Shown here: in pieces, positions 1 to 5,845 of the stretch
How the letters are laid out: the number at the start of each line of letters is the position of its first letter
Position numbering within the stretch: position 1 is the stretch's first letter
Assembly: GCA_003141915.1 (NCBI GenBank)
Contig: PLNY01000175.1
Coordinates: 4,205 to 10,959 of the forward strand
DNA length: 6,755 nucleotides
Direction of reading: 5' to 3'
Origin: Anaerolineae bacterium
GTDB taxonomy: Bacteria; Chloroflexota; Anaerolineae; Anaerolineales; Villigracilaceae
Program-made: the position numbers and the translations under genes
The notes under the pieces: generated by a model
Told to the model about the DNA's origin: nothing
Database searches by the model: none
What the model saw: the letters and a program-made list of their open reading frames with translations, nothing else

Positions 1-788
1 TCATATTGAACGGTTCATTCTGGGGACAAGCAGACAGCATTTATACGGCTGGGCTGGCGGCTTGCTTATACTTTCTGATGATCAAGAAAAATTGGCTGGC
101 TTTGATTTCTTTTGGAATTGCATTTGCCTTCAAACTTCAGGCTGTTTTTCTCCTGCCCTTTCTCCTGATTTTGTGGTTGAAAAGAGAAATCTCATGGAAA
201 CATTTTCTAATGATACCACTCGTCTACTTGATTTCAATCCTCCCGACCTGGCTCATCGGAAGGTCATTGGTCAGCTTGTTGAACATTTATAACTCACAGA
301 CCAGTGAGTTCAAGGGCTTAGCGCTTAATGCGCCAACGCTTTATGCCTGGATTCCAAGCAAGACTGAGCCGTTTGCCATGCTCTTTCCAGCGGGGATCGC
401 ATTTTCAGCAACCGTTATATTGGCTTTTGTGTTCGTAGTCTACCGGAGTCAAACCCGCCTCAATCCAAAGCAGTTAATATCACTTGCATTATTCACAGTC
501 CTGATCGTTCCCTTTACCCTGCCTGAGATGCACGAACGATATTTTTTTCCGGCGGAGGTTTTGTCCATCGCGTTCGGATTCTATTTTCCGGATTATTTCT
601 ATGTGCCATTGACAATCAATTTGATTTCATTCTTCTCGTATCTTTATTTTCTCCTCGGCGCTGGGCCGATTCCAATTGCATATTTGGCGCTGGCCATGGC
701 TGTAATCATCGCAGTTGTTGGCCGAATGGTTTATCGAAGCCTTTATCAATCAAACAACGATCATCCTGCTGCGGAAATTCAACCCTGA
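1..788 (+). CDS. GT-C fold membrane glycosyltransferase, C-terminal part (5' end outside window)
   Basis: This is the C-terminal portion of a polytopic membrane protein. The frame is open from the window edge, so the true start lies upstream; the TTG at position 6 is not a convincing start because it falls inside a conserved motif. Counting from that codon, residues 2-13 read NGSFWGQADSIY, like the N-x-x-x-WGQ-D motif of bacterial GT-C mannosyl/glycosyltransferases that use polyprenyl-phosphate sugars. HERYFFP near residues 176-182 is the other typical family motif, on a late extracytoplasmic loop. About eight hydrophobic segments lie between residues 12 and 246, followed by a short polar tail. 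The family glycosylates lipids, proteins or surface polymers at the outer face of the membrane; the substrate cannot be told from sequence. The catalytic Asp of the first loop would be upstream of the window. The gene ends convergently with the deacylase gene, 42 bp away, with no clear terminator between them. Confidence 0.8.
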   Translation, partial: ILNGSFWGQADSIYTAGLAACLYFLMIKKNWLALISFGIAFAFKLQAVFLLPFLLILWLKREISWKHFLMIPLVYLISILPTWLIGRSLVSLLNIYNSQTSEFKGLALNAPTLYAWIPSKTEPFAMLFPAGIAFSATVILAFVFVVYRSQTRLNPKQLISLALFTVLIVPFTLPEMHERYFFPAEVLSIAFGFYFPDYFYVPLTINLISFFSYLYFLLGAGPIPIAYLALAMAVIIAVVGRMVYRSLYQSNNDHPAAEIQP

Positions 789-830
789 TCCAAAACTTGC
801 AAAGCAAACAAAGGACGAGCGGCAAACCAA

Positions 831-1322
831 TTATTCGGGCGCAGATACCCACTGGCTGACTTTTGCAAAGCGCGCATTCGTCAACTTGACCAAATCGACG
901 ACCGGCAATTTGATATTCAATCCCCGTTGTCCGCCGGAAATATGGAGCGCTTCATAATCCTGCGCCGACGAGTCAATCACAACCTGAAAGCCTTTATGAA
1001 TGAGCGCCAGCGGCGAAATGCCGCCCGCCTGCAAGCCGGTCAATTCCTCCGCTTCACGTTCGGTCGGAAGAAATACCTTCTTTTCATTCAACGCCGCGGC
1101 CAGCGATTTCAAATCCACCGTTGAATTTCCGGGAACAACCACGAGCAAAGGCTTTTTGGGTTTATCTCGAATCACAACAATCGTTTTGAAAACGGCGCCC
1201 GCTTCAACGTTGAGAAGACGCGCGGTTTCAAGCGCGCCGAGTTTTTCGGCGGGCAATTCATACGTCGTATATTTGACCTTGCGCGAGTCGAGCAGACGCG
1301 TCACGTTATTAGCAATAGACAT
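831..1322 (-). CDS. ybaK: YbaK/EbsC-family aminoacyl-tRNA deacylase
   Basis: This is a complete 163-residue protein, the normal length for single-domain YbaK/EbsC proteins. The family hydrolyses mischarged tRNA in trans in the cytoplasm, classically Cys-tRNA(Pro). Visible family features are VFKTIVV with the essential lysine at residue 46 (the same number as the catalytic Lys of Haemophilus YbaK), VVPGNSTVDLK around 62-72, the GGISPLAL loop at 100-107 and the SGGQRGLNI segment at 129-137. The ATG is preceded on the minus strand by AAGGTG with 6-nt spacing, which supports this start. The gene is monocistronic, convergent with the upstream glycosyltransferase and divergent from the 1375 gene. 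Exact specificity (Cys-tRNA(Pro), or another pair as in ProX or YeaK) is not settled by these motifs, so the symbol is a family-level assignment. Confidence 0.88.
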   Translation of the reverse strand: MSIANNVTRLLDSRKVKYTTYELPAEKLGALETARLLNVEAGAVFKTIVVIRDKPKKPLLVVVPGNSTVDLKSLAAALNEKKVFLPTEREAEELTGLQAGGISPLALIHKGFQVVIDSSAQDYEALHISGGQRGLNIKLPVVDLVKLTNARFAKVSQWVSAPE

Positions 1323-1339
1323 TTAATTCACCTTCATCT

Positions 1340-1369
1340 ATTTTACTCCGCTTCGCATGGTAAACTCAA
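1340..1369 (-). promoter_or_regulatory. Candidate promoter of the YbaK-family gene
   Basis: On the minus strand TTGAGT (1369-1364) is followed after 18 nt by TAAAAT (1345-1340), matching 4/6 and 5/6 of the sigma-70-type consensus. The predicted transcript start falls close to the ribosome-binding site at 1334-1329, giving a very short leader. The -35 overlaps the -10 of the opposing promoter, so the two may interfere. Confidence 0.4.
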
Positions 1370-1374
1370 AGCCC
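1358..1374 (+). promoter_or_regulatory. Extended -10 promoter, probable leaderless start for the 1375 gene
   Basis: TGgTAAACT lies at 1358-1366, with the TG of an extended -10 and the hexamer TAAACT. The expected transcript start, about 7 nt downstream, falls at about 1373, just before the ATG at 1375. There is no Shine-Dalgarno sequence before that ATG. This argues for a leaderless mRNA and against the ATG at 1357, which would lie upstream of the transcript start. Confidence 0.5.
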
Positions 1375-2112
1375 ATGAATCTATTTCATCGATCCAGGAA
1401 CGGCGCATCGTTTTCTCCGACTTCAAACGGATTCCGTTTAACGATTCCTGCTTCGTCCCAAAACGAGTATCACCTCGCGCAAGTGGATGATTACATGCAT
1501 TTGCCGCGCCGCGAATTTTCCGCGCATCCGCCTTTGACCTTGAGCCTGCGTGCACGCGCTTCCTCCGAATCGATTCCCGGAACATGGGGCTTCGGTTTAT
1601 GGAATGATCCATTGGGATTATCGCTTGGGTTCGGAGGAAATCCATTCCGCCTGCCCGCTTGGCCCAACGCGATTTGGTTTTTCCATGCGTCACAAAAAAA
1701 CCATTTATCATTTCGCAACGACAAGCCTGCGCATGGTTTTCTCGCGCAGACATTCAGCAGTCCGCGCTTTCATCCATTGTTGTTGCCAGTTGGCTTGACG
1801 TTTCCTTTTTCAAAGAAAAAGACGCGCCGGTTGTTAAGTCGCATTGTTGAGGAAGACTCGGTCGCTATCAGCATAAATGAAACTCAGTGGCATAGTTACC
1901 GCCTCGAGTGGAATCCGAACCGGTCCGCGTTTTGGGTGGATGAAACTTTAGCGCTGGATACGCTCGTAAGTCCGCGTCCGCCTTTGGGTTTGGTCATCTG
2001 GATCGATAACCAATACGCGGCATTTACACCAGATGGAGAACTGAAATGGGGATTGGAAAAAACTTTAACTGATGCTTGGCTGGAAATCGAGAACGTTGAA
2101 ATAAACTTGTAG
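1375..2112 (+). CDS. Uncharacterised protein with a concanavalin A/LamG-like beta-sandwich signature
   Basis: This is a 245-residue protein with no signal peptide or membrane segment, so it is probably cytoplasmic. I do not recognise a named family. The segment around residues 187-209, from WHSYRLEWNP to FWVDETLAL, resembles the late strands of concanavalin-fold domains such as GH16 or LamG, where W-H-x-Y-x-x-E-W is followed by a V-D-G turn. WGFGLWNDPLG near residue 71 also fits a beta-sandwich core rich in Trp and Phe. I see no ExDxxE catalytic motif, so hydrolase activity is unlikely; carbohydrate or ligand binding is a guess. The start at 1375 is preferred over an in-frame ATG 18 nt upstream, because an extended -10 overlaps that upstream codon. 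The downstream ABC gene, 75 bp away, has its own promoter-like sequence and ribosome-binding site. Confidence 0.7.
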   Translation: MNLFHRSRNGASFSPTSNGFRLTIPASSQNEYHLAQVDDYMHLPRREFSAHPPLTLSLRARASSESIPGTWGFGLWNDPLGLSLGFGGNPFRLPAWPNAIWFFHASQKNHLSFRNDKPAHGFLAQTFSSPRFHPLLLPVGLTFPFSKKKTRRLLSRIVEEDSVAISINETQWHSYRLEWNPNRSAFWVDETLALDTLVSPRPPLGLVIWIDNQYAAFTPDGELKWGLEKTLTDAWLEIENVEINL

Positions 2113-2124
2113 GCGGTTTTTCCA

Positions 2125-2168
2125 CTGGCATCTTCAATGCGTTTGGAGTATAGTTAAACCACTATATT
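2125..2168 (+). promoter_or_regulatory. Candidate promoter region of the ABC ATPase gene
   Basis: CTGGCA (2125-2130) and TATAGT (2149-2154) are spaced by 18 bp, and a second -10-like TATATT sits at 2163-2168. Either would give a short leader containing the strong Shine-Dalgarno GGAGG at 2178-2182, which lies 5 nt before the ATG. The sequence alone does not decide which -10 is used. Confidence 0.4.
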
Positions 2169-2187
2169 CTCACGACTGGAGGAAGAA

Positions 2188-3288
2188 ATGGCAAGTGTAA
2201 CTTACGAACATGTAACAAAGAAATTTGGGGATGTGGCCGCAGTCAACGATTTGAACATCAAAGTTGAGGACAAAGAGTTCCTGGTGCTGGTCGGGCCTTC
2301 GGGTTGCGGAAAGACCACGGCTCTGCGCTGTCTGGCCGGATTGGAAGAGATCACCGATGGCAAGATAATGATCGGCGACCGCGTGGTTAACGAAGTGGCG
2401 CCAAAAGACCGGGATATCGCGATGGTATTTCAATCTTATGCTTTGTATCCACATCTATCTGTGTTTGATAACATGGCTTTTGGCCTGAAACTCCGCAAAG
2501 TGCCGAAGAATGAGATTAAACAGCGCGTGGAAAAGGCCGCGGAAACGCTCGGGATCATGGATTTGTTGGATCGCAAGCCGCGCCAGCTTTCGGGTGGTCA
2601 GCGACAGCGCGTCGCGGTGGGACGCGCGATTGTACGCGAGCCAAAAGTCTTCCTCTTTGACGAGCCGCTATCGAACCTCGACGCGAAATTGCGCGTGCAA
2701 ATGCGCGCCGAGATCAGCAAACTTCATCAGCAACTCGAAACCACATTTATCTATGTGACTCACGACCAGGTTGAGGCCATGACCATGGCTTCACGCATTG
2801 CGGTAATCAACAAGGGTGTGCTCCAGCAGATTGACACACCTCAGAATCTATACGATGCACCAAGCAATCTGTTCGTGGCCGGTTTCATGGGTTCTCCTGC
2901 AATGAATTTCTTTCCAGGAAAACTCCGCAAAGAGAACGGCAAATTGCTTGTCGATGCAGGCGATTTTATCCTCACGATTCCATCCAGCCATGCCAAAGTT
3001 TATGATGAACTCACAAATAAAAATATCATCTTTGGCATCCGCCCCGAAAATATTCACGATGCGGAATTTATCCCGACGAATATTCACACCGAGAAAATCC
3101 AGGTCAAGGTGGACGTGACCGAGTTAATGGGCAACGAAATCTATCTATACCTAATTGCCGGCAATAACACATTCGTCGGGCGCGTCGATCCGCGCTCGAA
3201 GATGCGCATGGGCGACACGGCCCAGGTCGCATTCGACATGGACAAATTCCATATCTTCGATGCCGAGACAGAAAAAGCGATCCGATAA
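2188..3288 (+). CDS. Carbohydrate ABC importer ATP-binding protein (MsmX/UgpC/MalK type)
   Basis: This 366-residue nucleotide-binding subunit belongs to CUT1-type sugar importers; as a dimer on the inner membrane face it hydrolyses ATP to drive uptake. All ATPase motifs are intact: Walker A GPSGCGKTT (36-44), Q-loop Gln82, signature LSGGQ (134-138), Walker B VFLFDEP (154-160), D-loop SNLD (162-165) and switch His192. From about residue 235 to the end is the OB/TOBE regulatory domain typical of MalK, UgpC and MsmX, including GFMGSPAMNFFPG and FGIRPENI. Length is normal. The start is fixed by GGAGG 5 nt upstream. No permease or solute-binding gene lies on either side, so it probably serves transporters encoded elsewhere, as MsmX does in Bacillus. 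The next gene encodes an alpha-glucan hydrolase, which suggests but does not prove maltodextrin-type substrates. A strong terminator follows the stop codon. Confidence 0.93.
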   Translation: MASVTYEHVTKKFGDVAAVNDLNIKVEDKEFLVLVGPSGCGKTTALRCLAGLEEITDGKIMIGDRVVNEVAPKDRDIAMVFQSYALYPHLSVFDNMAFGLKLRKVPKNEIKQRVEKAAETLGIMDLLDRKPRQLSGGQRQRVAVGRAIVREPKVFLFDEPLSNLDAKLRVQMRAEISKLHQQLETTFIYVTHDQVEAMTMASRIAVINKGVLQQIDTPQNLYDAPSNLFVAGFMGSPAMNFFPGKLRKENGKLLVDAGDFILTIPSSHAKVYDELTNKNIIFGIRPENIHDAEFIPTNIHTEKIQVKVDVTELMGNEIYLYLIAGNNTFVGRVDPRSKMRMGDTAQVAFDMDKFHIFDAETEKAIR

Positions 3289-3305
3289 TTAATTCAGAAT
3301 TCGAC

Positions 3306-3342
3306 AAAGACGCGAAGAAAAATCTTCGCGTCTTTATTTGTC
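3306..3342 (+). terminator. Intrinsic terminator after the ABC ATPase gene
   Basis: A perfect 13-bp inverted repeat (3306-3318 with 3323-3335) encloses an AAAA loop and is followed by TATTTGTC, a T-rich but interrupted tail. It begins 17 nt after the ABC stop codon. It ends immediately before the extended -10 of the next gene, so terminator and promoter are packed together. Confidence 0.85.
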
Positions 3343-3359
3343 TGCTAGAATCCTACCTT
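3343..3359 (+). promoter_or_regulatory. Extended -10 promoter, probable leaderless start for the GH13 gene
   Basis: TGcTAGAAT lies at 3343-3351, with the ATG at 3360. The predicted transcript start is about 3358, essentially at the start codon. The 8 nt between them, TCCTACCT, contain no Shine-Dalgarno sequence. A -35 element at normal spacing would fall inside the upstream terminator arm, so the extended -10 probably carries the promoter. Confidence 0.6.
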
Positions 3360-4880
3360 ATGAATACTCCTGCCTGGGTCTCCGACGCCATCTTCTATCA
3401 AATCTTTCCGGACCGGTTTGCAAAATCGGAACGCGCGACCAAACAAGGATTAAATCTCGAGCCGTGGAATACGCCTCCGACTATTTATGGATTCAAGGGC
3501 GGCGATCTGCGCGGTGTAACAGAACATCTCGACTACATCAAGGACCTTGGAGCGAACGCCATTTATTTCACGCCGGTCTTTGCATCCGCATCCAATCATC
3601 GCTATCACACGTACGATTACTATAACGTTGATCCGCTTCTGGGCGGTAACGAGGCGCTCCGCGAACTGCTCGATACAGCGCACAAGAAAAATATCCGCGT
3701 GACGCTCGACGGCGTATTCAATCACGCCAGCCGCGGCTTCTGGCAATTCCATCACACACTCGAAAACGGCGCGGCTTCTCCCTACGTGGATTGGTTTCAT
3801 TTCGATCCCGACCGGTTGAACGGCAAAAGACATTGGGGCGCATATCCTTCGCCAGAGGAACAGCAAGCGATCCAACGTGAAGGCAGCTATAAAGCCATCG
3901 GTTACCAAGGTTGGTGGAACCTGCCTGCCCTGCCGAAATTCAACACCCAAACTCCAGCCGTGCGCGAATTTATTTTCAACGTCGCTGAATATTGGATCAA
4001 GTTTGGCATTGACGGCTGGCGTCTCGATGTGCCCGGCGAGATTGACGATGATTCTTTCTGGCGTGAGTTCCGCCGACGCGTTAAATCCATTAACCCCGAA
4101 GCCTATATCGTTGGCGAGATTTGGCATGACGCCCGCCGCTGGCTCCAGGGCGATCAATTCGATGCCAGTATGAATTATTTAGTGACCGCCGCGTGTATTA
4201 GTTTTTTCACCGGCAAGCATCTCGATTTGAATGAAACGTTAAAGTCGGGCGGGTATCAAGGATACATTTCACACATTGATGCAAATGAATTTGCCAATCG
4301 GATCGATTCGATTCTTGGAATGTATCATCCGGACGTGACGCGCGTTCAGCTCAATCTGCTTGATAGCCACGATACGCCTCGTTTCCTGACCTGTGCCGGA
4401 CGCGACCTCAATAGTCTAAAACTAGCCCTGATGTTTATCTTTACCTATCCCGGCGCGCCCTGCATTTTCTACGGCGATGAAATCGGACTCTATGGTCGGC
4501 ATGATCCCGAATGTCGCCAGCCATTCCCATGGGATGAATCAAAATGGGATCATAACTTGCGCGGCTTTGTAAAAGATTTGATTGCATTGCGCAAAGCGCA
4601 TCCTGCTTTGCGCGGCGACGGAAGCTACCAAAAAGTTTACGTGGCGGATAGCGTTTACGTTTTCAAACGAGAATCGAAAAGCGAAACCATCCTTATCGCT
4701 TTGAATGCTTCCGAGGCGGCGCGCAAAATCAATTTGGACGAGATCAATTTCGGCGATGTTTTGAGCCGGTCAAAAGGTCAAGGGAAGAATCGAATTCTTT
4801 TCGGGCAGGCCGATCTTGAATTCGAAAAGGAATCAATTCGATTAAATATTCCCCCGCGCAGCGGAGTCGTTTTGAAGTGA
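3360..4880 (+). CDS. GH13 alpha-glucan hydrolase, neopullulanase/cyclomaltodextrinase-like (probably GH13_20)
   Basis: This is a 506-residue cytoplasmic glycoside hydrolase with no signal peptide. It should cleave alpha-1,4 linkages of maltodextrins, cyclodextrins or pullulan. The (beta/alpha)8 barrel starts almost at residue 1 (WVSDAIFYQIFPDRF). Conserved regions are DGVFNH (117-122), GWRLDV with nucleophile Asp223, GEIW with acid/base Glu253, and LLDSHDTPR with Asp338 as transition-state stabiliser. LPKFN at 191-195 resembles the MPKLN marker of the neopullulanase subfamily. An all-beta C-domain follows from about residue 420. The N-terminal CBM34-like domain of classical members, which mediates their dimerisation, is absent, making this a short form. 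Region II reads DVPGE where the classical enzymes have DVANE. Neighbouring genes suggest it works on sugars imported by the upstream ABC ATPase, although a terminator separates them. Exact activity (EC 3.2.1.54, .133 or .135) cannot be decided. Confidence 0.9.
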   Translation: MNTPAWVSDAIFYQIFPDRFAKSERATKQGLNLEPWNTPPTIYGFKGGDLRGVTEHLDYIKDLGANAIYFTPVFASASNHRYHTYDYYNVDPLLGGNEALRELLDTAHKKNIRVTLDGVFNHASRGFWQFHHTLENGAASPYVDWFHFDPDRLNGKRHWGAYPSPEEQQAIQREGSYKAIGYQGWWNLPALPKFNTQTPAVREFIFNVAEYWIKFGIDGWRLDVPGEIDDDSFWREFRRRVKSINPEAYIVGEIWHDARRWLQGDQFDASMNYLVTAACISFFTGKHLDLNETLKSGGYQGYISHIDANEFANRIDSILGMYHPDVTRVQLNLLDSHDTPRFLTCAGRDLNSLKLALMFIFTYPGAPCIFYGDEIGLYGRHDPECRQPFPWDESKWDHNLRGFVKDLIALRKAHPALRGDGSYQKVYVADSVYVFKRESKSETILIALNASEAARKINLDEINFGDVLSRSKGQGKNRILFGQADLEFEKESIRLNIPPRSGVVLK

Positions 4881-4883
4881 ATC

Positions 4884-4921
4884 AATATCGGCATCCATCG
4901 TTGAAAGTGGATGCCGATATT
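4884..4921. terminator. Bidirectional terminator between the GH13 and lipoprotein genes
   Basis: A perfect 14-bp inverted repeat (4884-4897 with 4908-4921) plus one inner G.U pair encloses an 8-nt loop. It starts 3 nt after the GH13 stop codon and ends 3 nt before the end of the convergent lipoprotein gene, so it can serve both. T-tracts are short (ATATTTCATT on +, ATATTGATT on -), so efficiency is uncertain. Confidence 0.8.
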
Positions 4922-4924
4922 TCA

Positions 4925-5635
4925 TTACTGGCACGGCGAAAGAGTGATGCTGTTCAAATATGGTTGAGTCCTTCCAACATCATTACCACTTGCATCTTTT
5001 GCAACTATTTGGTATTGCAGCCAGCCGCCGATATACTCATCGTAATGAGAAACATTTTTAACTGTCAAGATGTAGGTATAATGACCTAGGTTATCACCAT
5101 TCATAATCGCACCCGTTTCCCATTTGGTTGATTCGCTGCCAGATTGACTCTTTAATTGAATCCAGAGCGTAACACTGGCTACCTGGAGAGGGTCCGCCAC
5201 ATCTGCGGTGAATGTTATCGAGGAGGGCTCACAGCCTCCCCACCGGAGGATGTTGCCGGAGATTTGTACCCGCGTAAAGCCGACCATCTCAGGTGTTGTA
5301 GCCAGAGAGTTTCCTGCGCCGATCGAACTGATGGATGCGTTGGTAGTAGATTCCGCCGTGGATGGAGTCCCTACAGTCGCTGAAATAACATCAGTGCTGA
5401 TCAAGGTCGGAGTTTCTGTAAAGCCGCCGCCAGTCAAGGTCGGAGTTCCCGTGAAAGTCGGCGTGGGAAGCGTTACCGTGATGGTCGGCGTATCGGTTGG
5501 TGTGACATAAACCGTATTCGTCACCAAAGGCCGAGGCGTCGGCGTAAACAAGGGAGACAAAATGTTCGATACATCTGAAACCGAGCAGGCCAACAGCATG
5601 AATACCAATGATGAGATCAAAGCGATTTTCTTCAT
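4925..5635 (-). CDS. Secreted lipoprotein with Thr/Pro-rich stalk and beta-sandwich-like C-terminal domain
   Basis: This is a 236-residue protein of unknown function. Residues 1-17 form a lipoprotein signal peptide: MKK, a hydrophobic run, then the lipobox LLAC with Cys17 as the lipidation site. Residues 30-110 are a low-complexity stalk rich in Thr, Pro and Ser (TPTPRP, TPTDTP, FTGTPTL, FTETPTL) that would lift the C-terminal domain off the membrane. From about 121 to 236 the pattern is Ig- or fibronectin-like beta strands, with Cys135 and Cys235 placed to form a disulfide at the domain ends. No catalytic motif is seen; a surface binding or structural role is an inference. The start is the ATG at 5635, chosen because GAGGTG (5645-5640) stands 4 nt upstream and the signal peptide begins there. 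An in-frame GTG at 5653 lies upstream of that Shine-Dalgarno. The gene is divergent from rpsO with its own promoter. Confidence 0.8.
   Translation of the reverse strand: MKKIALISSLVFMLLACSVSDVSNILSPLFTPTPRPLVTNTVYVTPTDTPTITVTLPTPTFTGTPTLTGGGFTETPTLISTDVISATVGTPSTAESTTNASISSIGAGNSLATTPEMVGFTRVQISGNILRWGGCEPSSITFTADVADPLQVASVTLWIQLKSQSGSESTKWETGAIMNGDNLGHYTYILTVKNVSHYDEYIGGWLQYQIVAKDASGNDVGRTQPYLNSITLSPCQ
5401..5447 (-). repeat. In-frame 33-bp-period direct repeat in the lipoprotein stalk
   Basis: The 14-mer TCAAGGTCGGAGTT (+ strand) occurs at 5401-5414 and again at 5434-5447, a period of 33 bp or 11 codons. It encodes the paired stalk segments FTGTPTL and FTETPTL. The likely origin is a small in-frame duplication, a common way for such stalks to change length. 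Confidence 0.75.
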
Positions 5636-5673
5636 AGGGCACCTCGTACCCACGATGATAAACGATTTTTTGA

Positions 5674-5682
5674 ATCATATCA
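5674..5682 (-). promoter_or_regulatory. Extended -10 promoter of the lipoprotein gene
   Basis: On the minus strand TGaTATGAT (5682-5674) is an extended -10 with 5/6 match in the hexamer TATGAT. Transcription would start at about 5667 and give a leader of about 30 nt that carries the GAGGTG Shine-Dalgarno. No good -35 is seen at normal spacing. Confidence 0.5.
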
Positions 5683-5706
5683 TTTTTAAATCAGGACAAT
5701 TTTTTC

Positions 5707-5715
5707 TGGTATAAT
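5707..5715 (+). promoter_or_regulatory. Extended -10 promoter of rpsO-pnp
   Basis: TGgTATAAT is a perfect TATAAT hexamer with the extended TG, preceded by an AT-rich stretch with no clear -35. Transcription would start at about 5722, leaving a leader of about 124 nt before rpsO. It stands back to back with the lipoprotein promoter, the two -10 hexamers being 30 bp apart. Confidence 0.75.
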
Positions 5716-5721
5716 CCCGGC

Positions 5722-5845
5722 TCGTGACTGGTCCTGTCCTGCGGTTTATGAAGCTGTGGGCATGGAGACCTGCAAAGTATGCGGCGTTCTTCGCAAATTA
5801 TTCCTATAGAACGCTGCTAAATTCAAAGAAAAGGAAGCACACGTC
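5722..5845 (+). promoter_or_regulatory. Structured 5' leader of rpsO, candidate S15 autoregulatory RNA
   Basis: The roughly 124-nt leader contains a strong hairpin: GCGGCGTTCT (5781-5790) pairs with AGAACGCTGC (5808-5817) over 10 bp with a single G.U, enclosing a 17-nt loop and ending 13 nt before the Shine-Dalgarno AAGGAA (5831-5836). A weaker upstream hairpin is possible: 5730-5733 with 5767-5770, 5736-5739 with 5758-5761, and 5741-5747 with 5751-5757, the last part rich in G.U pairs. S15 represses its own mRNA through unrelated leader folds in several phyla. In 16S rRNA it recognises a G.U/G-C step, and one is present in the strong stem. The structures are seen; the regulatory role is inferred. 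Confidence 0.5.

Noticed and set aside
1357..1374. Upstream in-frame ATG as start of the 1375 gene
   Set aside because: The codon lies inside the extended -10 motif and lacks a Shine-Dalgarno, so it would precede the predicted transcript start.
1343..1753. Minus-strand open frame of 136 codons
   Set aside because: It overlaps the 1375 gene antisense, covers its promoter region, and its translation looks like basic, low-quality shadow sequence.
3450..4157. Long open frame of 235 codons on the minus strand
   Set aside because: It lies wholly inside the GH13 gene on the opposite strand, whose motifs are intact. The translation matches no family I recognise and there is no supporting ribosome-binding site.
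5401..5447. Short direct repeats as a CRISPR-like array
   Set aside because: There are only two 14-bp units inside a coding sequence with an in-frame 33-bp period; this is a protein stalk repeat.
5208..5510. Plus-strand frame with repeated KVGVPVKVGVG-like residues
   Set aside because: It is the antisense shadow of the Thr/Pro-rich lipoprotein stalk; the apparent repeats come from the ACC/CCG-rich stalk codons read backwards.
5636..5653. GTG at 5653 as start of the lipoprotein
   Set aside because: The Shine-Dalgarno GAGGTG lies downstream of it and serves the ATG at 5635, where a normal MKK signal peptide begins.
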